Source: Molanna angustata
Taxonomy: Eukaryota > Arthropoda > Insecta > Trichoptera > Molannidae
NCBI GenBank assembly: GCA_963576475.1
Contig: OY754979.1
Coordinates: 26,206,034 to 26,270,033, forward strand
Reading direction: 5' to 3'
Length of the DNA stretch: 64,000 nucleotides
Shown in pieces: positions 11,645 to 23,997 of this stretch; position 1 is the first letter of the stretch, and each line of letters opens with the position of its first letter. The position numbers were made by a program, and so were the translations under genes. The notes beneath the pieces were generated by a model, which worked only from the letters and a program-made list of their open reading frames with translations, was not told where the DNA came from and did not search any database.

Positions 11645-12652
11645 AGTTGCATGTAACACATGAGATCCAACTGTCGATAGCGATAGTATGTACGAGTATA
11701 GTTGAAGAATAAGTACCAAACTATAAACCCATAAATCCAAATTATTGAATATTTTAAGATATTTTATTTTCTATACAACACATGTAGGTATGTATGTCAA
11801 GATAGGATAGTATGGAGGTCAGTCCTTTTTACCTACCCGGAATATGAAAACAGCATGATGGTATGTATGTTTGTTTAGATATTAAGTATCAAACTATTAA
11901 GTCTTCTTAGATATTATGTATAGGCGACTGCCATACAAATTGTATGAAGCGATGTCGTCACTAAATTCAATTTTTATAAAAATTATAGAAAAAAAATTAA
12001 GATGTACTACTAAAATATTGATATTTTTTATAGAAAATTAAATTATTTAGTTGGGTTGCTTCGGCTTTTTTCGATATTTTTAAAAATTTGGAAATATAGG
12101 CAGTTAAACATAGAAATTTATCATAAAAAATATTTTTTCCTTCATAAAAAATGTTTCAGAAACTCTGGAATTTTTTTGAAAAAACCAATTTGAGATTTTG
12201 TTTTTGTCTATGTTCGTACCAATTTTCAGCGTTCTAGCTTTTATGGTTTCTGAGATATATGGAAAAATAAAGTAAAAATTGAAAAGTGGATAACCCCTGA
12301 CTGAAACAAAAATTCTAAATTCTGAGTATAAAAGTTTTGTAGGCCTATTACTGTTTATATATTCTGAAATTTTCGGTTCTGTAAATTGAGCGGATCAAAA
12401 GTTAATAGGACACACACACTCTCACAGATACACGAAATGTTCTACTCCGATTTCTGAGTAAATCCGTATATGGAACATATATGCTGCGAAGTCTCTAAGT
12501 TGGTGTTTTTTGACTTCAAAGTTGGAAAAACCGTGAAAAATATAGACCCTGCATACAATCGTGTTCCTTCATACACGCTTCTTGGATTTAAACTGCCTCT
12601 TCCTTCAAAAGAATTTCATTCTCTTGAACGAATCGACAGTTTGATAATTCGT
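11645..12652. repeat. Right arm of the 1-kb inverted repeat pair
   Basis: Inverted counterpart of 8704-9691, about 1.95 kb away. The + strand near 12470 starts MEHICCEVSKLVFFDFKVGK and continues without an early stop for about 80 codons, longer than in the left arm, where the frame breaks. That difference suggests the right arm is closer to the parent sequence in this part. The protein family was not recognised. Confidence 0.75.
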
Positions 12653-12809
12653 CTGAACGTTTGTCTATACAAAAACTCTGTTTTCTCACTTGATGTAAAG
12701 TCATACACGTATATCTATTAAAAAATTTTGTTATTCAGAAGTATGATTTCATTCAAATGATCAATGAACATTTTTTTAAAGAATGAATTAATCTGTTCTA
12801 TTTAATGAA

Positions 12810-13090
12810 TAATTCTCTGAAGTACCGTCGTAGAATAGTGTTTCCAGTATTTTCTATTATAATCGTTTTCGGGTGTCCCGTAAGAAAAAAAAAAACATCA
12901 GACAACAATAACATCTTACATACTTCAGAAAGGCGGTTCACCATTCATTCTGAATGTTTCTTTTCTGGTGTGTGGAGATTAACGCATGTGTTGTGCTTCC
13001 TTTTTTAAGGGAAATTCACACCCGCACACCCATCGCTGGTTACCGTGCCGTGATGGTATTAATAATATGCCCTTGTATCAATTAGCTAGG
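12810..13090 (+). mobile_element. Dispersed repeat copy (GTGTCCCG / GATGGTAT family)
   Basis: Shares long blocks with 49640-49915, 23775-23962 and 29290-29440: a CGTTTTCGGGTGTCCCGTAA start, AACAATAACATCTYACATA, CGGTTCACCA, ACGCATGTGTTGTG, then CGCTGGTTACC and GTGATGGTAT near the 3' end. Two copies finish in GAATGAATGAATG. It is probably a SINE or LINE 3' region. Confidence 0.65.
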
Positions 13091-13111
13091 TACATACGTA
13101 TACACCCCAAG

Positions 13112-13200
13112 CGAATCCTCGTGCTAAAGGTGAACGAAATTGATCGGAGCAGGATTCGAATCTAGATCCACTGGATTGTTAGACTAGCCCACAATCGTTC
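13112..13200 (-). mobile_element. Degraded tRNA-derived SINE head
   Basis: The minus strand keeps a B-box-like AGATTCGAATCCTGC and an A-box-like remnant, in the same layout as 712-786 but more diverged. Confidence 0.5.
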
Positions 13201-14570
13201 TGCCGACTATCCATATGATAGTGAATGAATTTTTAGCCATTTTAAATTGTACATTTGTGTTATTATTATTTCGATACAAAATATCTCAACGCACGGTTAT
13301 ACTTTACGATAAAAACCTATTTTTACCATTACAATTTTATTTTAAATCTGTATTCGGAATTTGACACTTTTTAAGACCGTTTTTATAGATTTCAGTTAGA
13401 CAAGGTACCACAACATAGGAATCGAACTTGGAATGTTAGCATAGTTTTTAGTAACAGAGCAATGCGGACAATTTTAATTATAAATATAGTCTTTAAAATA
13501 ATTCAATTAAATTGTATATAATAGAATTGAAAACATATTGTTTTTTATTTAGATGTAGCATTTATCAATCGCGATCTAATTAATCATATTTTTGCTATAG
13601 ATTTAGGTATTTGTATCATAATATATTCAAACCAGACTTGTGAGTAGGTACCTACGTTTTATTTAACAGTGTTAATTGGTCAAGAATCCAGTTACTCCCA
13701 AGTGCATAGCAACACGTTCACTTTAATCAGCAACTATACTTACAACAAGACTATTGGCAACCATCAGACAGCAGAAAATAAATATTTCTTGTCGAAAGAA
13801 CATAATCAGGAATGTAATAAAACTGTTTTATGAACTTGAGCGGATCATTTTAGATATTTTTATTTGTAATGATTTATATATCAACATACAACTAAGATGT
13901 TTGCGCCATTAGGTACATGTTTATATTCAAGAAATTAGTCATGTGATTATTTCGTGGGCAGATCTCCAGTTTGCTTAGTTCAAGGTACTCGTAGTACCAT
14001 CTTCTTTTTGTCGTATCCAACCTATAGTACCTAATAATAAATAAACTTCTCAACTCAACCCTTATTACCCTTATTAGATCATAAAGATTGTACACGGACA
14101 CCAATGTCCGAGACTGTCACAAATATGTGCAGAAATGTTGTTTCAAAGACGATAGTAATATAATGTCTACAAAAATGTTTTTTTATTTTTCATATGTGTT
14201 TGTTGCTCAATCTTGTTTATATGAGCTCAATCTTGTTTATATGTGTGGCAGCGCCTGGTGGATTGCAACATGTACGGCCCGGGATTCTCGAATGCTCCCG
14301 AAGATTGACGAGGATCAACGAACCATAGCCCACTGTCGTTGATACGAGCTGATCGACAGATTTTATTCATGTGTTGATCGTTGAATAGATTATAGTCGCG
14401 TTTAATTTTTATCTGTTAGTTCCGACCCACGACATCACAAATTAATTAAGTTATTTTTTATATTGTATTTTCATTTGTTACGAATAAACCAGTGTTAATC
14501 ATGTAAGTAGTTCTTTGATTGAAACCCTTCATCACAATAAAATTATATATTATCAATTGTTTAATTGACT
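13200..14570. other. Non-coding stretch
   Basis: No gene was recognised. It contains a short direct duplication (CTCAATCTTGTTTATATG twice near 14207-14245) and a GC-richer 14250-14350 block that may be old SINE sequence. Confidence 0.4.
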
Positions 14571-14579
14571 GGCATAAAG

Positions 14580-15080
14580 CAGCCCATTCACGATCGTGTC
14601 ATTCGGCGTCGCTCCATATGGACCGGCTCCATTTGGACCATTGGAAAATTTTCATCACACTCACGGGTGCTCCATCGTGCCATCAAGCCATCAAAATTCG
14701 TATACACAAGCGGTCGCATTAATAATATTTAAAAATGAGTTATAATTTTGATGATGAGTTTTATACAACTGCTATAGCGGTTTGTTTATATATAAAAAGA
14801 GAAAATACAAAGAGAAAAACTTGTATTTTAGCATTCACGAGAGTGTCAAACAGCTCGGCCCAATGAGATGGCGCAATGTACCGCTGGTTTTCACACTCAC
14901 GAGCATGCCGTACCGACAGGATGCGCCGCGCCGTTTCTCGCGGCACTAAGGAGTTTCGATCATTTGGAATTCCATTTTGGTGTGTCAGGCCAATTGGGCT
15001 GCGCGAGTTTTGACATTCACGAGCGCATTTTGGAGTACTAGCAAGCCATTTGGAAGGATGGCACGATCGTGAATGGGGGC
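14580..15080. mobile_element. Non-autonomous DNA transposon with subterminal repeats
   Basis: The ends are inverted: CCCATTCACGATCGTG at 14583-14598 and its complement at 15062-15077. Inside are several scattered TCACGAG/TCACGGG motifs near both ends (about 14654-14670, 14832-14842, 14893-14905, 15015-15027), a pattern like subterminal transposase-binding repeats in hAT elements. No transposase frame is present. A target duplication was not settled. Confidence 0.6.
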
Positions 15081-15180
15081 CCTAAGCAATATCATACTCG
15101 GAGGTATATGCTTTAAATAAAATATCCGATTGATAGAGTTGACGGTAACTTTGTGGTAGTCCATGATTACAAAAATATAA

Positions 15181-15383
15181 ATGAAGCAAATACTTTGCTA
15201 TATACAACTTATTGAGTATAATTAAACACTACTAGTTTCGGGAGTGCACTCCTCCCATCGACAGGTGAATTATAACTTTTATAGTTATAATTCACATGTC
15301 GATGGGAGGAGTGCACTTCCGAAATTAGTAGTGTTTAATTATACTCAATAAGTGGTAGGTATATAGCAAAGTATTTGCTTCAT
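15181..15383. repeat. Near-perfect foldback, about 100-bp arms
   Basis: The sequence from ATGAAGCAAATACTTTGCTA reads back as its complement to 15383, with centre near 15282 and only a few mismatches and a short indel. Each arm contains TCGATGGGAGGAGTGCACT, which itself can form a small hairpin followed by CCGAAA. It is probably a MITE or a dimer of one. Confidence 0.85.
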
Positions 15384-15389
15384 TTTTAT

Positions 15390-16950
15390 TTTTGTAAAAT
15401 AGAATCCCTTTGAACACGCACCTTTGCAATACCATCCTTCTGATAAATAAATAAATATATAGGTACCGCCAAATATGTATGTATATATAAGACTTCTCTG
15501 TTGTGTAAAAATCTCAAAAAAGTGTTATTTTTTTTAATGTAGATTTATTTCTTTCTATCTATAGGTATTATAATCTGTATTGTTTTTCGGATGTAAGGAT
15601 TTTTCTTCTTTCTAATGTAACATGTAAGGATTTTCCTTCTTTCTAATGTAACATGTAAAGTTTGTATGTAAAATATATGGTTTGTGTAGCATTGCACAAA
15701 ATGTATGGTTTGTGTAGCATTATTATTATTATTTATGCCAACTTGAGGCGCAGTCCAACTAAAGTCGAGATACAAACTCGATTGAAACGACTTCAAAAAG
15801 GTACCTACCTATTTACCGCAGAATGTCGATTACTTAGAATAAGTATTTTTTATGATACACCAGTAAACGGTAGACGTCCCTGTACTTTAGTATCTCTTAT
15901 AAACAGCACTGTTAGAAAATCTGCGACAAGGTCTGATTGACACTCTTTGACAATGTACTCTTTGGCGATTCTCTAGTTCTGTTCTTACCGAGTAGTTAGT
16001 AGGTACCTATTTAGATCGTAATTTAGGGCAACTGGTTAAGGACGGTTCAAAGTTAATTCTGGAGACACTAGGTAATACCGTTGTCTTTTATACCTAAGTT
16101 ATATAGAAATAGATAATTATTTTTTCATCTGTTTTGTTTTTTCTGTGTTATTTTTAATCTTGCATTCATTTATATTTCTTATTGCCAAATCTTTATTTTT
16201 ATATTTAATTTCACAGTTGAATTAAAAGCGGAACGGAAAATGTCAGCTCGATTGAGTTTTCAAATAAAAAACATGTACCTAATTTGAGAGAAATTCTTTA
16301 TTTTTTCTTTTTTACTCAACAGCGAGACAAATTATCGAAATGTTTTTCAATAGTTATATAACTATAACTAGGCAGGCCAATGCGAATTTCATTCATAAAT
16401 TCTTATTCTTGAAAAGAGAAATAATGAAAGTAAATATTTATTCAAAACATGTCTATCAAAACTAAAACTCATTGAGAATATTTATGCATTTAAGGGGACA
16501 TATATAGTACATCCCAATTTGAAATCAAATTACACAAATATGTTAAACGGTGTGTTTCTAAAAAATAATACAATGAGTGAATATTACAGTGTCTTTGTAC
16601 AGTATCTTGTACTTGGGGTGGAACTCTGATATTTTATGCAGTAAAAGATACGTCTTCTTTTTACACTTTATTTAATACGATCAATATATGTACAATACAA
16701 TTCAAGGCCTATCAGCGGAGATCTATAATTGGCTGTTTGATTGTTATCCTAATTGAAAAACTGTAATGAATAGCTGTTGGTCTCCCAAATAATTGTAAAA
16801 TAATAAAAAAAATACAATTTACAACAAGACGGAGGTAATACTATAATACGACAGAATCCAGAATGACGTACCGCGCGCTCATTCAGACAATATATACGCT
16901 ACAGACATGATATCTCTTTCATTCACATATCTCACAAATATTCGTTCCAA
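15390..16950. other. Non-coding stretch
   Basis: Apart from a short local duplication near 15592-15655 (AAGGATTTTYCTTCTTTCTA twice) and another at 15660-15720 (ATGGTTTGTGTAGCATT), nothing was recognised. Confidence 0.4.
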
Positions 16951-16959
16951 AATTTTAAA

Positions 16960-18100
16960 ATTCAACATAAATTAAAGTGTCAGTACCATCTCTTTGCAGA
17001 TGATCTTCAACTGTATATTCAATTTAATGTGAATGAGTATGTTGATGCTATTAATATTATGTACGAAGATCTCAGCTTTATCTCATCATGGTCCTCCCAG
17101 AACGGTCTTCTTGTCAACCCGTCTAAATCTCAGGCTATTATCATTGGTAGTCCCCGATTGCTGTCTAAACTTAAAAATTCACCCCTCCCATATCTTCAAA
17201 TTAACAATCAACACATACCCTTCTCAAAAATCTTTCGTGGCATGGACAGATTTCTCATGTCAGTAAAACTCTGTTTTATAATATCCATTCTCTCAATAGA
17301 TTGAAGAACTTTCTTCCAATACATTGTAAAATTACATTAGCTCAATTCTTACTTCTTCCATTGCTTGATTACGGTGATGTGTGTTATCTGGATGCCAATC
17401 AAGAATTATTAAATAAACTGGAACGATTACAGAATGTCTGTATACGGTTCATTTACAAGCTTAAAAAATATGATCATGTTTCGACTTGTAGAAATATACT
17501 TCGTTGGCCAAAGATACGAGATCGTCGTAACATTCACATTCTGTCATTACTTTATAAGACTATTTATGATCCCTATTCACCACAATATTTAAAAAATAAC
17601 GTCGTTTTCTTGTCAAGTCACGGCCTATCCCTTCGATCTGCTGAACGTACTACACTAGCTATCCCCATTCACAATACAGAAGTTTTCAGCTCCTCTTTTC
17701 AAGTACAATCAGCTAGACTATAGAATGGCCTAAGTGATGAAGTTACGTCATCTCAATCCATTCAAATATTTAAAGGTAAATTAAAAAAACTTTATTTGTC
17801 AAATAGTTCCTAAATTCCTTCTATATCCTTCCGTAACCTCCTTTTCATCATTGCTATGATCAGTGTTATTTTTATTATTCTTTTATTTTTAAACTCTCTT
17901 TTCATTTTTTACTCTTTGTAATTTTTTTTATATTTCTTACTCTTTTATGTTATTTTTTATCAATTTATTTCTCACTTAATTAGTACTGTACCAATTTAAC
18001 TAAGAGACTTCACGTTGCTCGGGTTGGTTGGAAGAAATTGCCTTATGGCAATAAACCTGCCTGTGTACACATGTACATAAATTATATAAATAAATAAATA
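16960..18100 (+). mobile_element. 5'-truncated LINE with 3' tail
   Basis: It begins inside the reverse-transcriptase domain, runs through the C-terminal domain and 3' UTR, and ends in a hairpin tail at 18023-18068 (GGTTGGTTGGAAGAAATTGC, CCTTATGGC, AATAAACCTGCC) followed by a short (TAAA)n run. Related fragments are at 24520-25115 and 32095-32245. The FADD box and C-terminal domain suggest the jockey/CR1 part of the LINE tree; this assignment is tentative. Confidence 0.8.
16981..17813 (+). pseudogene. LINE reverse transcriptase, C-terminal part
   Basis: The frame from 16981 reads QYHLFADDLQLYIQFNVNEY, with the catalytic FADD at 16993-17004, then SSQNGLLVNPSKSQAIIIGS, a typical palm-to-thumb passage. 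Near 17230 the frame shifts. Compared with the sister copy at 24520-25115, a segment of roughly 50 bases (coding the LGVYIDYNF-like strand) is missing here. The second frame (KNFLPIHCKITLAQFLLLPL, DYGDVCYLDANQE) runs to a stop at 17721-17723 and continues in a shifted frame as NGLSDEV to 17813. It is inactive because it is truncated, deleted and frameshifted. Confidence 0.85.
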
Positions 18101-18562
18101 AATAAATTCCCCTAAAATAATTAAAAATATCCTTTTTTACATATATTTTTTAAATTACTCCATAACTTTGTATCGTAGAGAAATAAATCTTTTACGTGCT
18201 TAAAGGGTGCGTTAAATCAAAGTGATTGGCCTATATTTTTTTTTTCATTTCGAGTCAGGTTTGTTCTTAAAATGCAAAAAATTCTGCAGCCCAAAAAGCC
18301 CTCAGTAGATCCGCCCCTGGATAAGACGAAGTATCTATATTCTTCTTCATGATTACAATCCCTGGATTGGTTTGATCATGCACTCCATCTCTCCGCATAT
18401 CTCTGTTGTCAGACAACCTCTTCATCTCTTGGCAGCTGCTACAGCGTATAGAAAAATAACTAATCTAATTAAGCCTCTTAGGGGTAGTGGTATGAGATAT
18501 GCTTGATAGTAGTTCCTTGTGTCTCCCGACGAGCAGCTACTCCGGGAATGAACAGATCTAAT

Positions 18563-18830
18563 ACAAGCTCTATAACGTTCCCAAAGAATTTTAAACATGT
18601 CAATAGAGACGATGTTGGAATATTATCGGAGAACCAGGAACCAAGGCATATACAGGGCTTACGACCTGTCATCGGCTGGCTTACGGGATCACTATTGCGC
18701 AACATTCACCAATTATGCCTTCTTATTGAGTTCCTTTATCAATGTAATTTTTTCAAAGTTCTATATATTTTAATAATGAGAAACAGATCGTTTGAAAATA
18801 AGCTGTTTTTACCATCGCCATCTATGAAGT
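18563..18830 (+). repeat. Dispersed repeat (GGGCTTACGACCTGTCATCG family)
   Basis: The single-arm copy shares CAATAGAGACGANGTTGGAATA, GGGCTTACGACCTGTCATCG, ACCAATTATGCC and AGTTCTATATATT with copies at 38927-39272 (as a palindrome), 42941-43045, 55474-55790 and, in part, 31458-31575. It is non-coding. It behaves as a mobile repeat because one copy carries a target duplication. Confidence 0.75.
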
Positions 18831-18882
18831 AACGAAGAAACCTATTTTTAATTCCATCTATTTTGTCTCTATTAATAAGTAT

Positions 18883-19043
18883 GTCCTATTATGATTCGTC
18901 TAAATTTATCCGTCTGAATTTACGTTTATGAAAAATGTCAAAAAGTTTATTGAATTTATACGGGATTCATTACGTCACACTGCGCGGATAAAATGCCTGT
19001 TGATTTAGACGTTTTCGTAATCTGAAACGAATCAGAATAGGAC
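18883..19043 (+). mobile_element. MITE copy 1 (GTCCTATTCTGATTCG ends)
   Basis: The ends are GTCCTATtaTGATTCGTC and a complementary ACGAATCAGAATAGGAC. The core includes TTATACGGGA, TTACGTCAC and TTTAGACGTTTTCGTA. It has no coding frame. It is first of three adjacent copies. Confidence 0.85.
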
Positions 19044-19048
19044 ATTAT

Positions 19049-19225
19049 GTACTATTCTGATTCGTCTAAATTTATCCGTCTGAAAAATAGATATGAGAAA
19101 TGTAAAAAAGTTGACAGCATTTATACGGGACTAATTACGTCACATAGCGCGTATAAGATCATTTTATCCACGGTCGCCCGTTGGTTACAGACGTTTTCGT
19201 ACTCTGAAACGAATCAGAATAGGAC
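19049..19225 (+). mobile_element. MITE copy 2, same orientation
   Basis: It is separated from copy 1 by only five AT-rich bases. It has the same inverted ends and the same core order (AGTTGACAGCATTTATACGG, then CGGTCGCCCGTTGGTTACAG, then GACGTTTTCGTA). Confidence 0.85.
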
Positions 19226-19232
19226 ATATTAT

Positions 19233-19412
19233 GTCCAATTCTGATTCATTTCAGAGTACGAAAACGTCTAAATCAACAGGCGACCATGGATAAAAGGATT
19301 TTATCCGCACGGTGTGACGTAATAGTCCCGTATAAATACAGTCAACATTTTAACATATCTCATATACCTACTAAAATTCAGACGGATAAATTTAGACGAA
19401 TCAGAATAGGAC
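19233..19412 (-). mobile_element. MITE copy 3, inverted
   Basis: Reverse-complement orientation relative to copies 1 and 2, seven AT-rich bases after copy 2. Copies 2 and 3 together form a large palindrome. A further copy is at 63351-63523. Confidence 0.85.
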
Positions 19413-20362
19413 ATATTGAGCTGTTAAAAATTTGTCAAAAAATATCTTTGACTCACGAAAAGGGAAAAATTCAATATTTTTATGTAGTTATATGCAACTT
19501 CAAAAATATTCGGTTCCCAATGGTGTTTGGTAGGTAATTGTGAAATTCCTATCAATGTATCATGTCTTTCTAAACATTTTTGTCGACGTAGGTTCATGAT
19601 ATGAACGATGTGCCGATAACCAATTGAGAGTCTACTACTTGTTAGTGATGCCCCGACTAACGCTACCTTTATTTGCATACACCAATTCTTTGTTTACATT
19701 TTCACACCGACGTTTGACGATGATGTCACAAGTTTAATGGCCTTTCATATTAGTAGCCAGGTGGCGTAACATTTCTTTGGAGTTTGAACGGTGTGAATTT
19801 TAATGGAACCTTTCTCCGAGTGCCTAACTTTGGAACTCAAATAGGAAAGTAGGTACCTAACGAGAAAGAAATTGACGAACCTTTTCTTGAATTGCTGAAA
19901 TAGGTACCTACTCTCAAAGTTTACATTGAAAAGATTTGTCAGATACAGTAAATTTATTCATCATTATTACTAAACGAATCATTTTGAAAAAAATAACCTA
20001 GTTAGTTTGGATATTAATAAAGAGAAATATACCTTAACTTTTTGATTATGCTCTGTATATATTCTTGTACGAAAATAATAAGCATACCCCGATTTTATTC
20101 ATTTATCTTAAATTTCTAAAAAAATATAAGGTATAGAGCAATATTTTTTTTAATAAATTAAAGAAGAACAAAATACCTGGAAAAATATGATATGACGTTG
20201 CATTAACGCATCAGGTTAAGTAAATAAACAAAAAAAAAAACCTTTATTTCGCAATTCCGCTGAATGGAAAATAAATGTTTTTTAGGTTTATTTACTAAAC
20301 CTGAAGCATTAATGCAACGTTACATCATATTTTTCTAGATATTTTTGTCTTCTTTAATTTAA

Positions 20363-20694
<332 letters not shown>

Positions 20695-21122
20695 CGGTGG
20701 CCAAATTAATACAATCAAACGAAAAAAATGCAAAAATAATTGTATTTTTAGCTGTTATCCAGCAAAATCGAATCACATCAGTATATTTTTAATTGTGGCA
20801 ACTCCCTTCATTATTGTTATCGTACTTGCAACACTTTTTAAGCATCAACATGAAGTTTGTCACATACAAGATACGATAATGTCAGTTTAGTATTGGTCTT
20901 CACAGAGTGTGCGGGTGTTAATGGAATATTTTGCCCATTGATTTTGAGTTTATTTGAGACAGTGTTTGAGTGTTTCTTACATTTTTTTTTAAATAACAGG
21001 TAAACCTAATATTTATTACTAAATATTTATCACAATTATACTACTTATCAAATTATTACGATTTTGATAAATTATTTTCTAAATGTATGCTGAATTTCAG
21101 AATTTTTTGGTTTATTTTAGAA

Positions 21123-21581
21123 ATGGGAAGATCTTGTGACCTCACTCCAAGAAAAAAATCTAAAATTGCAACCCTTCTTGGTCACTGTGAATACAGTCAA
21201 CGAGAAATTGCCACACTTACCAATGTTTCTCAATATTCTGTGCACAAAATAAGTAGGCAAATGAAAGGAAATGTACCCCTTGAACCATCTCGAATAGGAA
21301 AATGTGGACGAAAGCGCATTACTACTCCGCGAACAGAAAGAAAAATCAGAAATGTTGCTCTAGAAAATAGACAGAAGCCTCGAAAAGTAATAAAATTAAA
21401 ATCTATTTTGCAGACCACAGGAGTCAATATATCTGATCGTACATTGAGACGAAGATTGGTGGAAATGGACCTCAAATGTTATCGCCCAGTGAAAAAGCCA
21501 AAACTAACACCTGAAATGCGTAAAAAGCGACTAGAATGGGCACTAAAACACCAAAATTGGAACGAAGACGATTGGAGCAAG
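21123..21581 (+). CDS. Tc1-like transposase, exon 1 (residues 1-153)
   Basis: I chose the ATG at 21123 (MGRSCDLTPRKKSK) because it follows a good splice acceptor and matches the usual Tc1 start. The exon encodes the DNA-binding half: a first helix-turn-helix (REIATLTNVSQYSVHKISRQ, residues about 28-50), a GRKR basic hook, and a second helix-turn-helix (LQTTGVNISDRTLRRRLVEM). It ends WNEDDWSK at a GTATTA donor. Unspliced reading would stop at 21627-21629, so the intron is required for a full enzyme. The protein should bind the element ends and act in the nucleus. Confidence 0.9.
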
Positions 21582-21663
21582 GTATTAGAATGTAAAATAA
21601 GTTTTTATGAAACTTTCTGTATTAAATAAAATTGACTAGTGAAAACTTCTCGTGTTCTTTCAG

Positions 21664-22245
21664 GTTTGTTTTTCTGATGAATCCTCAATCCAAATACTGC
21701 AGGACAAAACTCAATATGTGAGAAGAAGGCCAGGTGAAAAATATAATGAGGAATGTGTGGTCCAAAGAGTGAAGCACCCTCAGTCAATAATGATCTGGTC
21801 AGTGATTAGTGGGATGGGTATGGGAAGGCTGTATATTGTGAATGGCACAATGCGCCAGGACCAGTATATAGAAGTTTTAAAAGGGAGACTAAAGCCTCAA
21901 GTGGCCGAATGGTTTCCAAATGGAAAATATGTATTTATGCATGATTCTGCACCCTGCCACAAAGCGAAAACCGTTACTAAATTTCTAGAAGGAGAAAAAA
22001 TAAAGGTATTAGATTGGCCAGGAAATTCACCGGATCTAAATCTAATTGAAAACGTTTGGGAGGCTCTGAAAAGGGCAATTGTAAAAAAAGGTGTCATCAC
22101 CAACAAAAGACAACTAATAGAAAACATAATTGAGGCATGGCACAACACACCAGAATTAAAAAATATCTCAATTAAATGTATCTCCAGCATGCCCAGAAGA
22201 ATATCAGCAGTAATTAAAGCTAAGGGAGGATTTACTAAATATTGA
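21664..22245 (+). CDS. Tc1-like transposase, exon 2 (residues 154-346)
   Basis: Joined in frame after an 82-bp intron (21582-21663) ending TTCTTTCAG. It carries the catalytic DDE domain: first D in VCFSDESSIQ (21676-21678), second D in FMHDSAPCHKA (21943-21945), and E in SPDLNLIENVWEALK (22048-22050), with 34 residues between the last two, the canonical DD34E of Tc1. The total of 346 residues is normal for the family. The stop is at 22243-22245. No frameshift or lost catalytic residue is seen, so activity is possible but unproven. An intron inside the transposase is a point of interest because splicing can control transposition in other elements. Confidence 0.92.
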   Translation, partial: VCFSDESSIQILQDKTQYVRRRPGEKYNEECVVQRVKHPQSIMIWSVISGMGMGRLYIVNGTMRQDQYIEVLKGRLKPQVAEWFPNGKYVFMHDSAPCHKAKTVTKFLEGEKIKVLDWPGNSPDLNLIENVWEALKRAIVKKGVITNKRQLIENIIEAWHNTPELKNISIKCISSMPRRISAVIKAKGGFTKY

Positions 22246-22443
22246 TCATTTTACCATAAAACGTATTTTATTATCAATAAACTATTATATATTCATAGTA
22301 AATGCATTTTATTTTATAAAAATATATTAAATCTCCCATAATATTCTAGAAAGATCGAAATAAAATAAAAAAATAATAATTTTCAATGAATCGAAGTCTA
22401 AAAACTGCTATAAATTCATTTGATTGTATTAATTTGGCCACCG

Positions 22444-22814
<371 letters not shown>

Positions 22815-23081
22815 CTCTACGCCTTATAGTTCATTAAAAATATATGATAAGCGTTGAAAATCGGGGTATGCCATTATTTTTCTACAAGAATTTATACAGA
22901 ACATTATCAAAAAGTTAAGGTATATTTTTGTTTATTAATATCCAAACTATCTAAATTATTTTTTTCAAAATGATCTGATAAGAAATAATGATGGTATATC
23001 AAATTGAAAAATAGGCACGTTGGCAGCAGTCCCCCCCTTAAGTTCAAAAATCTTCCTTTGGGTGTATAGTTGGTACTACCC

Positions 23082-23457
23082 CCTATTCAGTAGCTAAAAT
23101 AGGAACATAGGTAATAAAATTGTAGATTTTAGATTTGCGGTCTTATTTCAGCGTTTTGAAATATCAACTTGGACTAAATGGAATAGGAACATACCTATAC
23201 TGGCCGGAACGTTCTTAAAAAGTTACTGTATTAGGCGTAGTTTGAATAATTATGAAAATGAAAAAAAATTCAAAATTTTCATAGTTATTCATAATACGTC
23301 TGATTCAGTAACTTTTTAAGAACGTTCCGGCCAAAATAGGTACGTTCTTATTCCATTTAGTCCAAGTTGATATTTTATGACGCTGAAATAAGACCGTAAA
23401 TCTAAAATCTACAATTTTAGAACGTTCCTAATTTAGTTACAATAGTTACTGAATACG
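23082..23457. repeat. Foldback element, about 180-bp arms
   Basis: The left arm from CTATTCAGTAGC and the right arm ending AGTTACTGAATAC are reverse complements with moderate mismatch. Shared blocks include TGTAGATTTTAGATTT, TCAACTTGGACTAAATGGAA, GGCCGGAACGTTCTTAAAAA. The centre near 23255 is AT-rich. It begins about 40 bp after the TTAA element. Confidence 0.85.
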
Positions 23458-23697
23458 GGTTACTGAGAACGATTGAAGTTTACAATGTGTAGTATAAATA
23501 TTCTTCTGTTTAGAATTGTCCCTATTAATAATTGGTCTATTTTAATTACGAAGATGCTATTATAGTAGGTACCTACTTAGGTACCTATATTTTAAATTAA
23601 CACTTTATTATTATGTAATTGTATATATACCTGCTTGCATAATAAGTGAATTCTGGACATTCGAAATATTTGGTTTTATAAATATTTACGAAATTCA

Positions 23698-23765
23698 TCT
23701 GGGTGGCAAGTCTGGTCTACAGGCGGAATCAAAACCATCCATGTTTACCCATATCATGGATATAA
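23698..23765. mobile_element. Half copy of the GGGGGGCAAGTC foldback MITE
   Basis: Runs from GGTGGCAAGTCTGGTC through ATCAAAACCATCCATG to CCCATATCATGGATATAATT and stops near the palindrome centre, where another repeat begins. Full copies are at 49925-50478. Confidence 0.75.
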
Positions 23766-23774
23766 TTATCATAT

Positions 23775-23962
23775 GGAGCAATAACATGATATAACAGGCA
23801 ACAATAACATGATAGTGCCTTTTTAGGTGAGATGAGACAGGTGTGTAGTATACACGCATGTGTTGTGTTCCATTTCATAAGGTACTGCACACCCGTGCAC
23901 CTCTTGCTATTTACCCCACATTGTGGGATATGTCGTGATGGTATGAATGAATGAATGAATAT
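23775..23962 (+). mobile_element. Dispersed repeat copy with GAATGA tail
   Basis: Second copy of the family at 12810-13090. It ends CCACATTGTGGGATATGTCG, then TGATGGTATGAATGAATGAATG. Confidence 0.7.
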
Positions 23963-23997
23963 ACGTAATTTGATAGAGTGCAAAGTAACATATCATC

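Noticed and set aside
18503..18832. 109-codon open frame
   Set aside because: Lies in the GGGCTTACGACC dispersed repeat, whose other copies do not keep the frame.
21087..21122. Upstream start for the Tc1 transposase at 21087
   Set aside because: A good splice acceptor (TTTATTTTAG) ends at 21120 and the family-like start MGRSCDLTPR begins at 21123; the upstream residues look like intron.
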